A DNA stretch of 45,998 bases from Micromonospora sp. KC213 (GCF_004348325.1 NZ_SMKF01000025.1:1-45998), one strand, 5' to 3'; positions 37,699 to 45,998 are shown, counted from the stretch's first letter. The notes: generated by a model not told the origin, from the sequence alone. Program-made: numbers and translations.

Positions 37699-38853
37699 GT
37701 GACCCGCCGGCTGCGGCCAACCCTGCGGCTGCGGTTGACCCTGCTCAACGGGGTGCTGCTGGTGGGTGCCGGAGCGATCCTGCTGGTGCTGGCCTGGCTG
37801 CTGGTCCACGACGCGCTGCGCCCCACCGACGAGCTGCGCTCCGGCACCACCGTGGTGCTGGCCGACGGCCGGTCTCTGGACGCGGCGGTCTGGCAGCGCC
37901 AGCTGGTCGACGCCGCGTCGCGGGACCTGCTGGTCAAAGGGCTGCTCGCGTTGCTGGTGATCAGCGTGGTCGGGGTCGCCGGGGCGTACCTGGTGGCCGG
38001 CCGGGCGTTGCGTCCGCTGCACCAGGTCACCGCCACCGCCCGCCGGCTCGGCGAGGCCACCCTCGACCAGCGGATCCGCTGGTCCGGGGCGGACGACGAG
38101 GTGGCCGAGTTGGCCCGCACGTTCGACGCGATGCTGGACCGGATCGCCGCCGCCTTCGAGGCACAGAAGCGGTTCGTCGCCAACGCCTCACACGAGCTGC
38201 GTACCCCGCTGGCGGTGATGCGGACCGAGATCGACGTGACGCTCAGCGACGACGAGGCGGACACCGGCGAGTACCGGCGGATGGCGACCGTGGTGCGCGA
38301 CGCCTCCGAGCGGGCCAACAGCCTGGTCGACGCACTGCTGGTGTTGGCCCGCAGTGAGGCCCAGGCCGGGCAGGGGCTGGCCCGCCGCACCGAGTGCGAC
38401 CTCGCCTCCGGTACGGCCAACGCGCTGTCGGCGATGGCTCGGGAGGTGGAGCGGATCGGGCTGCGGGTGCAGACCTCGCTCAGGCCGGCCCCGGTGACCG
38501 GCGATCCGGGGCTGTTGGACCGGCTGGCCGGCAACCTGATCGAGAACGCGGTCCGCTACAACCACCTGCACGGCCGGCTGTGGGTGCGTACCGGCACGGA
38601 CGGGCAGCGGTCCTGGCTGGTGGTGGGCAACACCGGGTTCGAGGTGGACCAGGCCGACGTGCCGGGGCTGTTCGAGCCGTTCCGGCGCGGCGGTCGGGAG
38701 CGGACCGGGGCACGCGGCTCCGGGCTGGGGTTGTCCATCGTCCGGGCGGTGTGCGACGCGCACGGCGGGACCGTCCGGGTCATCGCCCAGCGGGGCGGCG
38801 GGCTGGAGGTGACCGTCAGCCTGCCGGCGGCGGACGGGGTGGCCGCGACGTGA
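37699..38853 (+). CDS. sensor histidine kinase
   Basis: A 384-residue membrane kinase. Transmembrane helices at about 11-37 and 78-100 bound a small 40-residue extracellular loop. A HAMP domain (100-155), a dimerisation domain with His165 in NASHELRTP and an ATPase domain with Asn283 in NLIENAVRYN and RGSGLGLSIV near 340 follow. The short sensor loop suggests membrane or small-ligand sensing. GTG 37699 is the first plausible start in frame, with a weak GGGG site; the 80-bp gap from the response regulator has another open frame but no conserved sequence. It should phosphorylate the preceding regulator. Confidence 0.9.
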   Translation: MTRRLRPTLRLRLTLLNGVLLVGAGAILLVLAWLLVHDALRPTDELRSGTTVVLADGRSLDAAVWQRQLVDAASRDLLVKGLLALLVISVVGVAGAYLVAGRALRPLHQVTATARRLGEATLDQRIRWSGADDEVAELARTFDAMLDRIAAAFEAQKRFVANASHELRTPLAVMRTEIDVTLSDDEADTGEYRRMATVVRDASERANSLVDALLVLARSEAQAGQGLARRTECDLASGTANALSAMAREVERIGLRVQTSLRPAPVTGDPGLLDRLAGNLIENAVRYNHLHGRLWVRTGTDGQRSWLVVGNTGFEVDQADVPGLFEPFRRGGRERTGARGSGLGLSIVRAVCDAHGGTVRVIAQRGGGLEVTVSLPAADGVAAT

Positions 38854-38886
38854 AGCGGCCCCTGCGCAGCGGGAGACACGGCCAGA

Positions 38887-38906
38887 CTCGGCGACAGTTC
38901 GCCGAG
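38887..38906. terminator. hairpin between kinase gene and CHAT operon
   Basis: An 8-bp perfect stem (CTCGGCGA/TCGCCGAG) with a 4-nt loop CAGT, between convergent genes and 7 bp from the TPR gene stop. Confidence 0.55.
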
Positions 38907-38912
38907 ATGGCG

Positions 38913-41288
38913 TCACCGGGTGAGAAGCGCTCGGATCGCCAGGTATGGAAGCGGCGGCTCTCGGCCAGTGAACCCGTCGAACAGCCCACGTTCCCGTCGT
39001 GCCTTCGCTGCCGCCGCCTGCCGGTCCCGTCGGCCCTTCTCAGCCAGGAGCAGATCCAGGTAGTTCCGGTCGGCGTCCTTGGGGCACAGCATTGCGTCGA
39101 TCCAATCTTCCCGCTGGCGTTCGACAGCACAGAAATCGGCGTCGAGCGTGAGGTCGATGGGCCGGTGTTCGGGCTCGCCGAGCAGTTCGCCTAGCGTTCG
39201 GGACTTGATGAGTTGGGCCGCCGCGTACGCCTCCAGAGGTCGGCCGAGTTTGATGCGTACGGCGACCAGCTGCTCGTAGATGGGCAGCTGATTGGAGAGG
39301 AATTTCATGCGCTCGTCCACGGTGGCGAACGATGTACGCCATCGTTCGCTGAACTGGACGCACCATGACATGTACCCTTCCGCAAGGTGAAGGTCTCCTT
39401 CGGCTATGGCGATCGAGGCCAGGCCGGCCCAGCAGTGGAACTGGGCTTCAGAGCGTGCGTCGGAGCTGTCGAGTTGCGCGAGTGCTCTCTGGTAGGCCGC
39501 CTTGGCGTCGGCAAGGTGCCCGAGTTGTCGGCAACAGTCGCCGATGGCGGTGTGTAGTTGGGCGACGAGAGCCTCTGGTACGGCCGGTGTGGTGAGAACA
39601 AGGGCGGCGGCGCGAAGCTTATCGAGTGCCTCCTGAGGAGCGGTCCGCGCGAGCATCATCCCCTTGTGGAAGGCTGCGGATGCGTCGAGTATCGGCCGGA
39701 GTTCTGCTGTCTCGGCTTCGTCAAGTTGGTCGAGAAGCGGCGTTGATGGTGCGTCGCCTGCTGCGACGAGTTCGGCATACCGAGCCAGGTGGGCAGCCGC
39801 TTCCTCGCGCCGTCCGGTCTGTCGGCAGGTCAGGTACGCCCACCAGGTGCTTGCAGTCCGCGGCGGGGGCGTGAGCGGATGCGCGTACGTCGGGGTGATC
39901 GTGAGAAGCGGCGTCGAGAGGTTCTCTGCGAGCAGCGGCAGTAGTGCCCGGAAGCGGCGATAGGCCGACTCGAAGTCACCCGCGCTGAATGCGGCAATCC
40001 CGGAACGGTGCAACGAGCATGCCAGGAAATTCCGATCCCTCATCGTGTCGATGGCGGTGGAGTGCGCCTCTCGGACCGCGATGTCTAGCGCGACGTCCGA
40101 GTAACGCACCGCGGCGGCCAGATCGCCAAGGTGGGAGAGTTGTAGCTCGGCGATAGTGAGGTTGGCGAGCCACTCGAAACGGCGCGCTGGTGAGGCACGC
40201 GCCGCCATCAGATGTTCGAGCGCCTGGGCGTGGTGTCCGAGGTCGATGGCGTAGAAAGCCCGGTCGAGATGGTAGCTCGGGGCGGGGGCGGCACCCGGAT
40301 TCGCCACGGCCACCTCAATAGCCCGGTCGTAGGCGGCCAGCGCTTCCTCCACCCGGCCCAGTGCACGCAGGACGGCGCCGAGAAGGTGGTAATGCCGGGC
40401 AAACGTTTTCGGAGCTGTGTCAGCGGGCGCGTTCGCTAGGCAGCGCTGGCCGAGGGCGAGCGCTTCCTCGTACTGGCCACGCTCGACCGCGTACTCGAAC
40501 AGATGCCCGTCGACCTCGAACACACCCGCGGGATCGCCGGCCTCCGTGCACAGCCGTCTCGCCGTGGCCCAGGTGCTGACCGCCGCCTGTTCGTCGCCGA
40601 GCACCCGGTGTGCGTCGCCGAGCGCGGTGTACAGCGCCGCCGACGTCGGACCGTCGCCGAGCCGGCTTTGGAGTTGGTCGGCGAGGGCCAGCAGATTGGT
40701 GGCGGCTTCCCGCTCGCCGTCACCGGATATCCGCCAGTACTGCCTGGCCAGCAGCCGAGCTGCGGTGGCGAGCTGGTCATCATGCGTGCCGGCCAGGGCC
40801 ATGCGGGTGGCGGTCAGGTGGTCCTGGAGCGCGTCGTCGGATTTGCCCTGCGCGGCGTGGATCTGGGCGCGGAGGCTGAGGGCCACGATGACCATGTCGG
40901 GCGGCCCGATCTCCTCGAGGATCTTCAGGGCCATCTGGATGGTACGTCCCGCAGCCGCCAGGGAGGTGATCCGGTCGCGAAGTTCCTCCGGCCAGTGGTT
41001 GAGGTACATCCGGGCGTGCCACAGCAGGGCGTCGGCCCGCCCTCGGCTCGTGCCTCCGTGCAGGCTTGCCTCCACTGCCAGGTCGGCCCAGGTGAGCCGG
41101 TCGGTGTCGTCACCTCTCTTCTGCGCCAGGAAGCTGAGCGCGAGCATGCCCTCCAGCACATGGTCGTCAATGCTGGCGCGTACCCGTACGAGCGCCGCGG
41201 CACGGTCGGGCGCGCGTTCGAGGATTCGCAGCACGCCTTCGGCCCGCCGCTCCCTGAGCCAAACCCGGATGCCGCCGGACCGCGACAT
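38913..41288 (-). CDS. TPR-repeat protein of a CHAT operon
   Basis: A 791-residue, almost wholly helical protein built of degenerate TPR-like pairs (for example LYTALGDAHRVLGDEQAAVSTW and HYHLLGAVLRALGRVEEALAAY, each about 34 residues). At about 690-703, AAQLIKSRTLGELLG is the segment that in one-chain TPR-CHAT proteins links the repeats to the protease; here the chain ends about 90 residues later at LPYLAIRALLTR. It therefore looks like the sensor half of a split TPR-CHAT protease whose catalytic half is encoded at the operon start. ATG 41288 overlaps the preceding stop by one base (TGATG). The ligand is unknown. Confidence 0.8.
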   Translation of the reverse strand: MSRSGGIRVWLRERRAEGVLRILERAPDRAAALVRVRASIDDHVLEGMLALSFLAQKRGDDTDRLTWADLAVEASLHGGTSRGRADALLWHARMYLNHWPEELRDRITSLAAAGRTIQMALKILEEIGPPDMVIVALSLRAQIHAAQGKSDDALQDHLTATRMALAGTHDDQLATAARLLARQYWRISGDGEREAATNLLALADQLQSRLGDGPTSAALYTALGDAHRVLGDEQAAVSTWATARRLCTEAGDPAGVFEVDGHLFEYAVERGQYEEALALGQRCLANAPADTAPKTFARHYHLLGAVLRALGRVEEALAAYDRAIEVAVANPGAAPAPSYHLDRAFYAIDLGHHAQALEHLMAARASPARRFEWLANLTIAELQLSHLGDLAAAVRYSDVALDIAVREAHSTAIDTMRDRNFLACSLHRSGIAAFSAGDFESAYRRFRALLPLLAENLSTPLLTITPTYAHPLTPPPRTASTWWAYLTCRQTGRREEAAAHLARYAELVAAGDAPSTPLLDQLDEAETAELRPILDASAAFHKGMMLARTAPQEALDKLRAAALVLTTPAVPEALVAQLHTAIGDCCRQLGHLADAKAAYQRALAQLDSSDARSEAQFHCWAGLASIAIAEGDLHLAEGYMSWCVQFSERWRTSFATVDERMKFLSNQLPIYEQLVAVRIKLGRPLEAYAAAQLIKSRTLGELLGEPEHRPIDLTLDADFCAVERQREDWIDAMLCPKDADRNYLDLLLAEKGRRDRQAAAAKARRERGLFDGFTGREPPLPYLAIRALLTR

Positions 41289-41899
41289 CAGATGTTGTCC
41301 AGCCGGCCGAAGACCGCGAGGTACAGCCGCGACGGTACGTGGCCTTTCTCGACTTTGCTGAGGTGCCGCTGCAGCACCTGGAGCAGCAGGCGGTGTTCCT
41401 CCGGAGAAAGCCCTTCAGCGCTCGTCAGCGTTTCGCGGCCGATCTCGACCTGAAAGTCGTAGCCGTGCAAGCGTTTCCGAAGGAGGCTCTCGGTTCGTGT
41501 CGCCAACTGGTCTTCGGTGATCGATCCGGCCGTCCATGCCCGGACGAGATCGCACAGGTCATCCCGCAGCATTCGCGCGCGGCGGCCTGCTCGTCCATGC
41601 GGCGTCTCGGCTGCACCGAAATACACCATCAACAGTACGACGAACCCGAGCGCGGCCTTCCAACCATGGACTGCGAACAGCAGCCCAACACCTCCGACGA
41701 CAAGAACCAGACTGAGTACCGTGAGCGCCATGATGATCATCTGGGCGTGTCGCGCGGCACGAAAGAGCGCCGTGGAACGGTTGACGCCGACGCACACGGT
41801 CAAGGTCAGCGCAACCCAGGCGGCCGGTGCCAAACCGGCGACAACGCCGAGCAGCATGAGGCCGGCCAGTACAAACAGCTGATGACGGATCGCGCGCAC
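41288..41899 (-). CDS. four-helix membrane protein of a CHAT operon
   Basis: A 203-residue protein with four hydrophobic helices in the first 100 residues (HQLFVLAGLMLLGVVAGLAP, then WVALTLTVCVGV, MIIMALTVLSLVLVVGGVGL and AALGFVVLLMVYFGAA). A soluble, charged C-terminal half follows (GSITEDQLATRTESLLRKRL and later EEHRLLLQVLQRHLSKVE, helical). I recognise no family. GTG 41899 has GGGGA 5 nt upstream; the gap from the preceding gene is 9 bp, and its stop overlaps the TPR gene start. It could anchor the CHAT-TPR complex or be its cleavage target; neither is shown. Confidence 0.75.
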   Translation of the reverse strand: MRAIRHQLFVLAGLMLLGVVAGLAPAAWVALTLTVCVGVNRSTALFRAARHAQMIIMALTVLSLVLVVGGVGLLFAVHGWKAALGFVVLLMVYFGAAETPHGRAGRRARMLRDDLCDLVRAWTAGSITEDQLATRTESLLRKRLHGYDFQVEIGRETLTSAEGLSPEEHRLLLQVLQRHLSKVEKGHVPSRLYLAVFGRLDNI

Positions 41900-41908
41900 G
41901 TGAATCCC

Positions 41909-42601
41909 CTAAGCCAGCTGGTAGGTCTCATCAATCTCGGCTCGCCTGCGCAGTAACGGAACCAGCTTCCCGGCGCCGTCGATGCTGACTCTGGCGGTCA
42001 GGTTGAACCGGGCCAGAAGAGGCACCTCAGCGGGAGACTCCACCAAGAGCCGCAGCTCGCGGTCCGGCTGAAGCTCGTCCCGGCCGGTTGATCGGAAGTC
42101 CCAGAACGCCCGCGCGAATCCGCGGCCGGACGAGACGATCGTTGGCTGGTACACGCTACGGGTGGTGGCCTGCTCGCGCCGGGCGTCGACTTCGAGCAGG
42201 GCGGGGACGACGCTGAACGTCAAGCCCGCCCCGACCGTGGTGGTGATCTCCACGGGATGTTCACCGCGCACCTCGCGAGGGGACATGTCCCGTACCACGG
42301 CTGCCTCTGTGGGCCGCAGATCGACCGTCAGCCGGGCCGATCGGAAGGTACAGCCGGGGCTGGGATGCAGGACGCACAGCAGGCTGATGTCCCAGTGGAC
42401 AGCGTGGTCCGCGGTGGCTTTATCGTCGTGAAGGCGTCGCGTCGGCCCGAGCGCGAGCGCTATCCGGTTGCGGTGCCGCAGCACAGCTACGTCCCTGTCA
42501 TCGACCACCACCTCACCCCGACGGACCATCGCCGTCAGTTCGGTGTCGTCCACCTGGAGTTCTGCATCGAACAAGGGCTGGAACGACGTGTCAGCCGGCA
42601 T
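41909..42601 (-). CDS. hypothetical protein of a CHAT operon
   Basis: A 230-residue soluble protein that I do not recognise. It appears beta-rich: alternating strands such as EVVVDDRDVAVLRHRNRIAL, ARLTVDLRPTEAAVV, VEITTTVGAGLTFSVVPALL and LARFNLTARVSID, which suggest a sandwich fold. ATG 42601 is chosen because GGAGG lies 4 nt upstream; a second ATG at 42628 would overlap the CHAT stop (ATGA) and add nine residues. Its place between the protease and membrane genes suggests an adaptor, inhibitor or substrate role. Confidence 0.7.
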   Translation of the reverse strand: MPADTSFQPLFDAELQVDDTELTAMVRRGEVVVDDRDVAVLRHRNRIALALGPTRRLHDDKATADHAVHWDISLLCVLHPSPGCTFRSARLTVDLRPTEAAVVRDMSPREVRGEHPVEITTTVGAGLTFSVVPALLEVDARREQATTRSVYQPTIVSSGRGFARAFWDFRSTGRDELQPDRELRLLVESPAEVPLLARFNLTARVSIDGAGKLVPLLRRRAEIDETYQLA

Positions 42602-42624
42602 GGTTCCTCCACTCTTGGGGCTGG

Positions 42625-43683
42625 TCATCGCCAATCACCGACCATCACGAACGGCGCCCAGTGGTGGAGCGACCTCCATGTCGGGACCTCCATCGTGTCA
42701 AGGATCGCCGCCTGCAGAGCGTCCACCTTGGCCACACCGGGCGTGTGCATTAGATGCTCGTAGAACCGGCGCATGAAGAACGATGTCGAGTCGTCCGCGA
42801 CCGACCACAGGCTCACCAGAACCGATGCCGCGCGGGCGTAGAGGAACGCTCTGGTCAGCCCGATGAGCTCGTCGCCCGGCTGGTAGTGGCTGACCCCGGT
42901 CTCGCAGCCGCTCAGTGTGACCAGCGACGCCTGTACGCGCGGCATGCCGAAGATATCGGAGGCGGTGAGCACGTCACCGCCCGCGAGTTGGAGACCCGAC
43001 TCAAGCGGATCGACGGGGTCGAAACGGGCGTGTCCGGCGATATGCACCACATCAACAGTGGCGAGCGCCTGCCCGACACTCTGGCGGGTGACTTTCTCGC
43101 CGAGGTACGCCTCCACGCCGAACAGGTCTCCCAGCATGGCCGCCTCGGCTGCGGCATGCGGCAGGTTCCGCTGCGAGTCGCCGAAGAACGCCGTCCGCCG
43201 GGGTGCTTCGAGGGCGGCGCCAGGGCGAGCCGTCAAGCTGTGCTGCAACGCCGACACGCTCGGCACGTAGGTAACGGGATTACGTTCGATCAGGTACGCC
43301 TCGCCGACCCGCAGGGCGTGCAGCGGCAAGCTGTGCAAGGGACCGTATGGAACGAGGCAGATGATGTCGCCGGGGTCGCTCCAACTAGCCAACGGCTGAA
43401 CAAGAAGGTCGTACGCATGCCAAAGTTCGGGCATGTCTGCTAGGTCCCGGACGCTACGGTGTGAGTCGAAGTTTGCCGCGACGAACAGCGACAGATCGAG
43501 CCGGTCGACATCCAGCACTACGACCTGGGGTTGTTCCCAGTCAGCCCGCACGCCAAAGACGGCGATCCGGTCGGCCACGCTGACGTACTCCAGCAGCACG
43601 ACTCGCCGGTTGGCGGCTATCACGCCAACACCATCTCCCAGACCACACACCGTTGTTCGCGCCTGTCGCCCCCGAAGCTCCAT
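42625..43683 (-). CDS. CHAT-domain caspase-like cysteine protease
   Basis: A 352-residue protein that is nearly all CHAT domain. The early part VVLLEYVSVADRIAVFGV is the usual N-terminal strand region, PYGPLHSLPLHAL the middle motif, and the catalytic dyad is His218 in HIAGHARFD and Cys260 in TLSGCETG; VSLWSVADDSTSFFMRRFY completes the core. CHAT proteases are separase/caspase relatives that, in bacteria, serve in regulated proteolysis and abortive defence. No repeat domain is attached, unlike most CHAT proteins; TPRs are encoded three genes downstream. ATG 43683 has GAGAGG 8 nt upstream. It is the first gene of the operon. Confidence 0.9.
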   Translation of the reverse strand: MELRGRQARTTVCGLGDGVGVIAANRRVVLLEYVSVADRIAVFGVRADWEQPQVVVLDVDRLDLSLFVAANFDSHRSVRDLADMPELWHAYDLLVQPLASWSDPGDIICLVPYGPLHSLPLHALRVGEAYLIERNPVTYVPSVSALQHSLTARPGAALEAPRRTAFFGDSQRNLPHAAAEAAMLGDLFGVEAYLGEKVTRQSVGQALATVDVVHIAGHARFDPVDPLESGLQLAGGDVLTASDIFGMPRVQASLVTLSGCETGVSHYQPGDELIGLTRAFLYARAASVLVSLWSVADDSTSFFMRRFYEHLMHTPGVAKVDALQAAILDTMEVPTWRSLHHWAPFVMVGDWR

Positions 43684-43998
43684 CGGGGACACCTCTCGGC
43701 AGCGGCCGGGAGGGCACCATCATCGTGCATCGAGGTGAGTGCCTATGTCAGGTTGTCGTCGCTTCTTTGACGGCTTTCCGACAAACGGCACTGCGTCATG
43801 AGTGCGTGGTTGATCAAACCATCGCCTGTGCTGGCCGGCGCGCCTGCCCTGCTCCGAGATCGCATCTGCGTCCGCGTACGGGGAGGGCAGTACGGTGAAG
43901 ATCCGTGCGCCTCGACCCGCCGCCGCGGAGGCGCGCGGCCGGTGGGTGACGTGCCGGGCCCCGTCCACACAAGGACGGGGCCCGGCACCGGTCGAGGG
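43684..43998. other. intergenic region upstream of CHAT operon
   Basis: 315 bp without a supportable gene. The part nearest 43683 must hold the CHAT operon promoter (reading left). A TAGGCA-like hexamer near 43750 on the minus strand is a weak -10 candidate. The right part is the terminator of the following gene. Small open frames here lack ribosome sites. Confidence 0.4.
43951..43988 (-). terminator. strong hairpin terminator
   Basis: A perfect 16-bp stem (GTGCCGGGCCCCGTCC with its complement at 43973-43988) and 6-nt loop ACACAA, 10 bp downstream of the stop of the gene at 43999. It insulates the CHAT operon from it. Confidence 0.85.
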
Positions 43999-44742
43999 TC
44001 AGTTCTTCTGCTGGATCTGCCCGCGCATCGTCGACAGTTCGGCGGCGGCCTCCTGGCCGCTCTTGAAGTAGACGATGATCATGCCGAGGCTGCCCTTGTC
44101 GCTCCACACGCAGATGCCCAGCGGCACGCCCGACGTCTCGGCGTCGCCGCACTTGGCGAGCCCGCCGAGCGGGCCGGCGTCGACGCTCTTCATCTCCTTG
44201 ATCTGCAGCTGGGCCTGGCCGGCGCCGGCGAGGGTGTCGTCCAGGGTCTTCGCCGGATCGGCGTTGCGGCCGGAGGCCGCCGCCACCATCACCAGGTTCT
44301 TCTGCTCCACCGTGCCGTAGAACGCGCCGGCCGTGCTGGTGGCGTCCGGCAGGGACTGGTTCAGCTGGGTCTCGAGTTCCTTGGCACCGGCGAGCAGGCT
44401 CGGGTCGGTGGACTTGGCCCGGCCGGCGAGGGTCTCGGGCGCGACGACCCGGGTGTTGGTGGCGGCCTCGACGGCCTCGACGGCCTTCTTGGCCTCGTCC
44501 TTGACGGCGAAGAAGGCGACCGCGGCGCCGCCCAGGCAGAGCACCAGCACCGCGGCGAGCGAGATCAGCAGGATCTTGCCCACGTTGGACTTCTTGGCCG
44601 CCGGCGCGCCGGGCTGCGACGGGTTGTCGCCAGGCGGCGGGAACGCCGGGGTTTCCCCCGGCTGCTGCGGCGGCGGGTACGAGCCGTGGGGCTCGCCGCT
44701 GCCCGGCTGCGGGGGAGAGGGGTTGGCCGGCGGCTGGGACAT
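43999..44742 (-). CDS. Pro-rich single-pass membrane protein
   Basis: A 247-residue protein. The cytoplasmic first 55 residues are Pro/Gly/Gln-rich, one transmembrane helix follows (about 56-82), then an outer domain of about 160 residues with TLAGRAKSTDPSL, GAFYGTVEQKNLVMVAA and LGICVWSDKGSLGMIIVY. It has two cysteines (AKCGD and GICVW) that could pair. It is paralogous to the next gene. Start ATG 44742 has GGAG 9 nt upstream; an in-frame GTG five codons earlier is possible. The family is common in actinomycetes but of unknown function. Confidence 0.8.
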   Translation of the reverse strand: MSQPPANPSPPQPGSGEPHGSYPPPQQPGETPAFPPPGDNPSQPGAPAAKKSNVGKILLISLAAVLVLCLGGAAVAFFAVKDEAKKAVEAVEAATNTRVVAPETLAGRAKSTDPSLLAGAKELETQLNQSLPDATSTAGAFYGTVEQKNLVMVAAASGRNADPAKTLDDTLAGAGQAQLQIKEMKSVDAGPLGGLAKCGDAETSGVPLGICVWSDKGSLGMIIVYFKSGQEAAAELSTMRGQIQQKN

Positions 44743-44897
44743 CAGGGTCAGCTCCAAACGTCAGAATAGGACGGGTGATCTTAGGCCGGACCGGTGCCGG
44801 CGCGCTGCCCCACCCCTACCCGGCCGTCTGCCGCCGCGCGTCGGCCAACGGTGGTCCACACCGGACCCCGCAGCCGCCGTGACCTGCGTACCCGCTC

Positions 44898-45887
44898 TCA
44901 GGAGCGCTTCTCGATCTGGCCCCGGATGGTGGCGAACTCGGCCTTGGCCTTCTTCGCCGACGAGAAGAACATCACGATCATGCCGACGCTGCCCTCGTCG
45001 GCCCAGACGCAGACGCCGAGCGAGATGTCGGAACTCCTGCCGTCGCCGCACCGGGCCACGCCGCCCAGAGGGCCAGGCTCGATCGGGGCCACCTTCTTCA
45101 GCCCCAGCGAGCCGGACAGGCTCTTCACCGCGTCGTCCAGCTCCTTCTCCGGGAGCAGGACCGGGCCGGAGACCCCGGAGACCATCACCAGGTTCCGCTT
45201 GGCGGCGCTGCCGTAGAAGGCACCCACCGCCCCGGACTCGTTGGTGACGTCGCTCTTCATGTCGCGGACCATCTCGTCGGCGAGCCGGCGCAGCTGCGGT
45301 TCGGTGTTCTTCGCCCGGCCGGCGAGGGTCTTCGGGGCGACCAGCCGGATCCGCGGGGCCGGCTCGGCCTCCTGCGGGCTCTCCGAGGGGCTGGGCTCGG
45401 CGGCGGGGCTGGCCGACGCTCCCGGGGAGAGGCCCGGAGAAGGCGTGGTGCCGGGGCGGGCGTCGTCGTGGTCGGCGAGGGCGACGTAGGCCAGCGCACC
45501 GCCGCCCCCGCAGAGCACCAGCAGCCCGGCGAGGACCAGGGACAGGATCAGGCCGAGCCGGGACTTCCTCGGCGGCGGCGGGGCCGGCGGCAACCCGTAC
45601 GCCGGGGTGCCGGCGAACCCGTCCGCGGGCACCGCCGGGTAACCGCCCGACGCCGGCGGCGTCGCCTGCCCCGGCAGGTAGCCGGCGTGCGGCGGGCTGG
45701 GCTGGCCGTACCCGACGGGCGGCGCGGAATGTTCACCGCCCGGTGGGGAGACCTGCGGCCACGGCTGGGTGGGCGGCGTGGCGCCCGTGCCGGGCGGCCA
45801 GCCGCCGGGCGGCGGAGGTTGGTGCGGGGGCGGGTACGAGCCGGACTGCGGCTGTGTGGACCACGGGTCGACCGGCGGTGTGGACAT
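44898..45887 (-). CDS. Pro-rich single-pass membrane protein (paralogue)
   Basis: A 329-residue paralogue of the preceding gene product with a longer cytoplasmic tail (about 110 residues of PP and PG repeats), one transmembrane helix (about 113-135), a Ser/Pro/Ala linker and the same outer domain: TLAGRAKNTEPQLRRLADEM, GAFYGSAAKRNLVMVSG, VARCGD, GVCVWADEGSVGMIVMFF. ATG 45887 has GGAG 7 nt upstream. It reads in the same direction as its paralogue across a 155-bp gap, so a tandem duplication is likely; they may be one operon or separately transcribed. Confidence 0.82.
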   Translation of the reverse strand: MSTPPVDPWSTQPQSGSYPPPHQPPPPGGWPPGTGATPPTQPWPQVSPPGGEHSAPPVGYGQPSPPHAGYLPGQATPPASGGYPAVPADGFAGTPAYGLPPAPPPPRKSRLGLILSLVLAGLLVLCGGGGALAYVALADHDDARPGTTPSPGLSPGASASPAAEPSPSESPQEAEPAPRIRLVAPKTLAGRAKNTEPQLRRLADEMVRDMKSDVTNESGAVGAFYGSAAKRNLVMVSGVSGPVLLPEKELDDAVKSLSGSLGLKKVAPIEPGPLGGVARCGDGRSSDISLGVCVWADEGSVGMIVMFFSSAKKAKAEFATIRGQIEKRS

Positions 45888-45998
45888 CGATCAGCTCCAG
45901 GCGAGGGTGCGAACGCGTGATGGTAGCGAGCCGGGGACCGGACGCGCTGCCCGGCCCGAGTCTGACCGGGTGCCGCAACACCGGCCGGACAGCACGAC

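Noticed and set aside
43720..43968. Small minus-strand frames upstream of the CHAT gene
   Set aside because: No ribosome site or recognisable sequence; the region contains the neighbouring terminator and presumably the operon promoter.

Overview
This window is very GC-rich with strong G/C third-position bias, many GTG starts and 4-bp ATGA/GTGA gene overlaps. Together with the gene content (principal sigma factor, DUF3039, DUF3099, DUF4193, DUF3093, DUF3710 and DUF3159 proteins, and Cei/LytR_C), this points to an actinomycete chromosome, most likely Micromonosporaceae. No rRNA, tRNA or CRISPR array is visible.

Layout. (1) 1-7.2 kb: dtd and a class I methyltransferase (minus strand), a secreted subtilisin-like protease (plus), then a three-gene Fe(III) ABC importer (minus) with an IdeR/DmdR1-type iron box in front of it. 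(2) 7.2-10.0 kb: a darTG DNA ADP-ribosylation toxin-antitoxin pair lies between two perfect 108-bp copies of the start of an HhH-GPD gene. The left copy is a dead 5' fragment and the right copy opens the intact gene. (3) 10.0-13.0 kb: a BrnT/BrnA-like toxin-antitoxin pair, a DUF3099 membrane protein and the pseudouridine catabolism pair psuG-psuK. (4) 13.1-30.9 kb: housekeeping core. It holds a DUF3039 protein, an SF2 helicase, a small zinc-finger-like protein, sigA/hrdB, suhB, cei, a DUF4193 protein, dut, a DUF3710 protein, an OB-fold protein, a DUF3159 protein, the TrkA/Ceo K+ regulators, an APC permease, a TrmA-family RNA methyltransferase and dxs. From memory this order closely follows the sigA-dxs1 stretch of Mycobacterium tuberculosis. 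(5) 30.9-36.8 kb: a lipoprotein and two convergent, paralogous multi-pass membrane proteins (GT-C-like), with a probable transposase remnant between them. (6) 36.9-38.9 kb: an OmpR-type two-component system. (7) 38.9-43.7 kb: a compact minus-strand operon for a CHAT caspase-like protease, a hypothetical protein, a four-helix membrane protein and a 791-aa TPR protein. (8) 44.0-45.9 kb: two paralogous proline-rich single-pass membrane proteins.

The two most interesting loci are the repeat-bracketed darTG module, which looks as if it inserted while regenerating the 5' end of its target gene, and the CHAT operon, which looks like a TPR-CHAT protease split into two proteins and combined with a membrane component. 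Several genes without a Shine-Dalgarno sequence carry a TANNNT hexamer 6-9 nt before the start codon, as expected for leaderless mRNAs.
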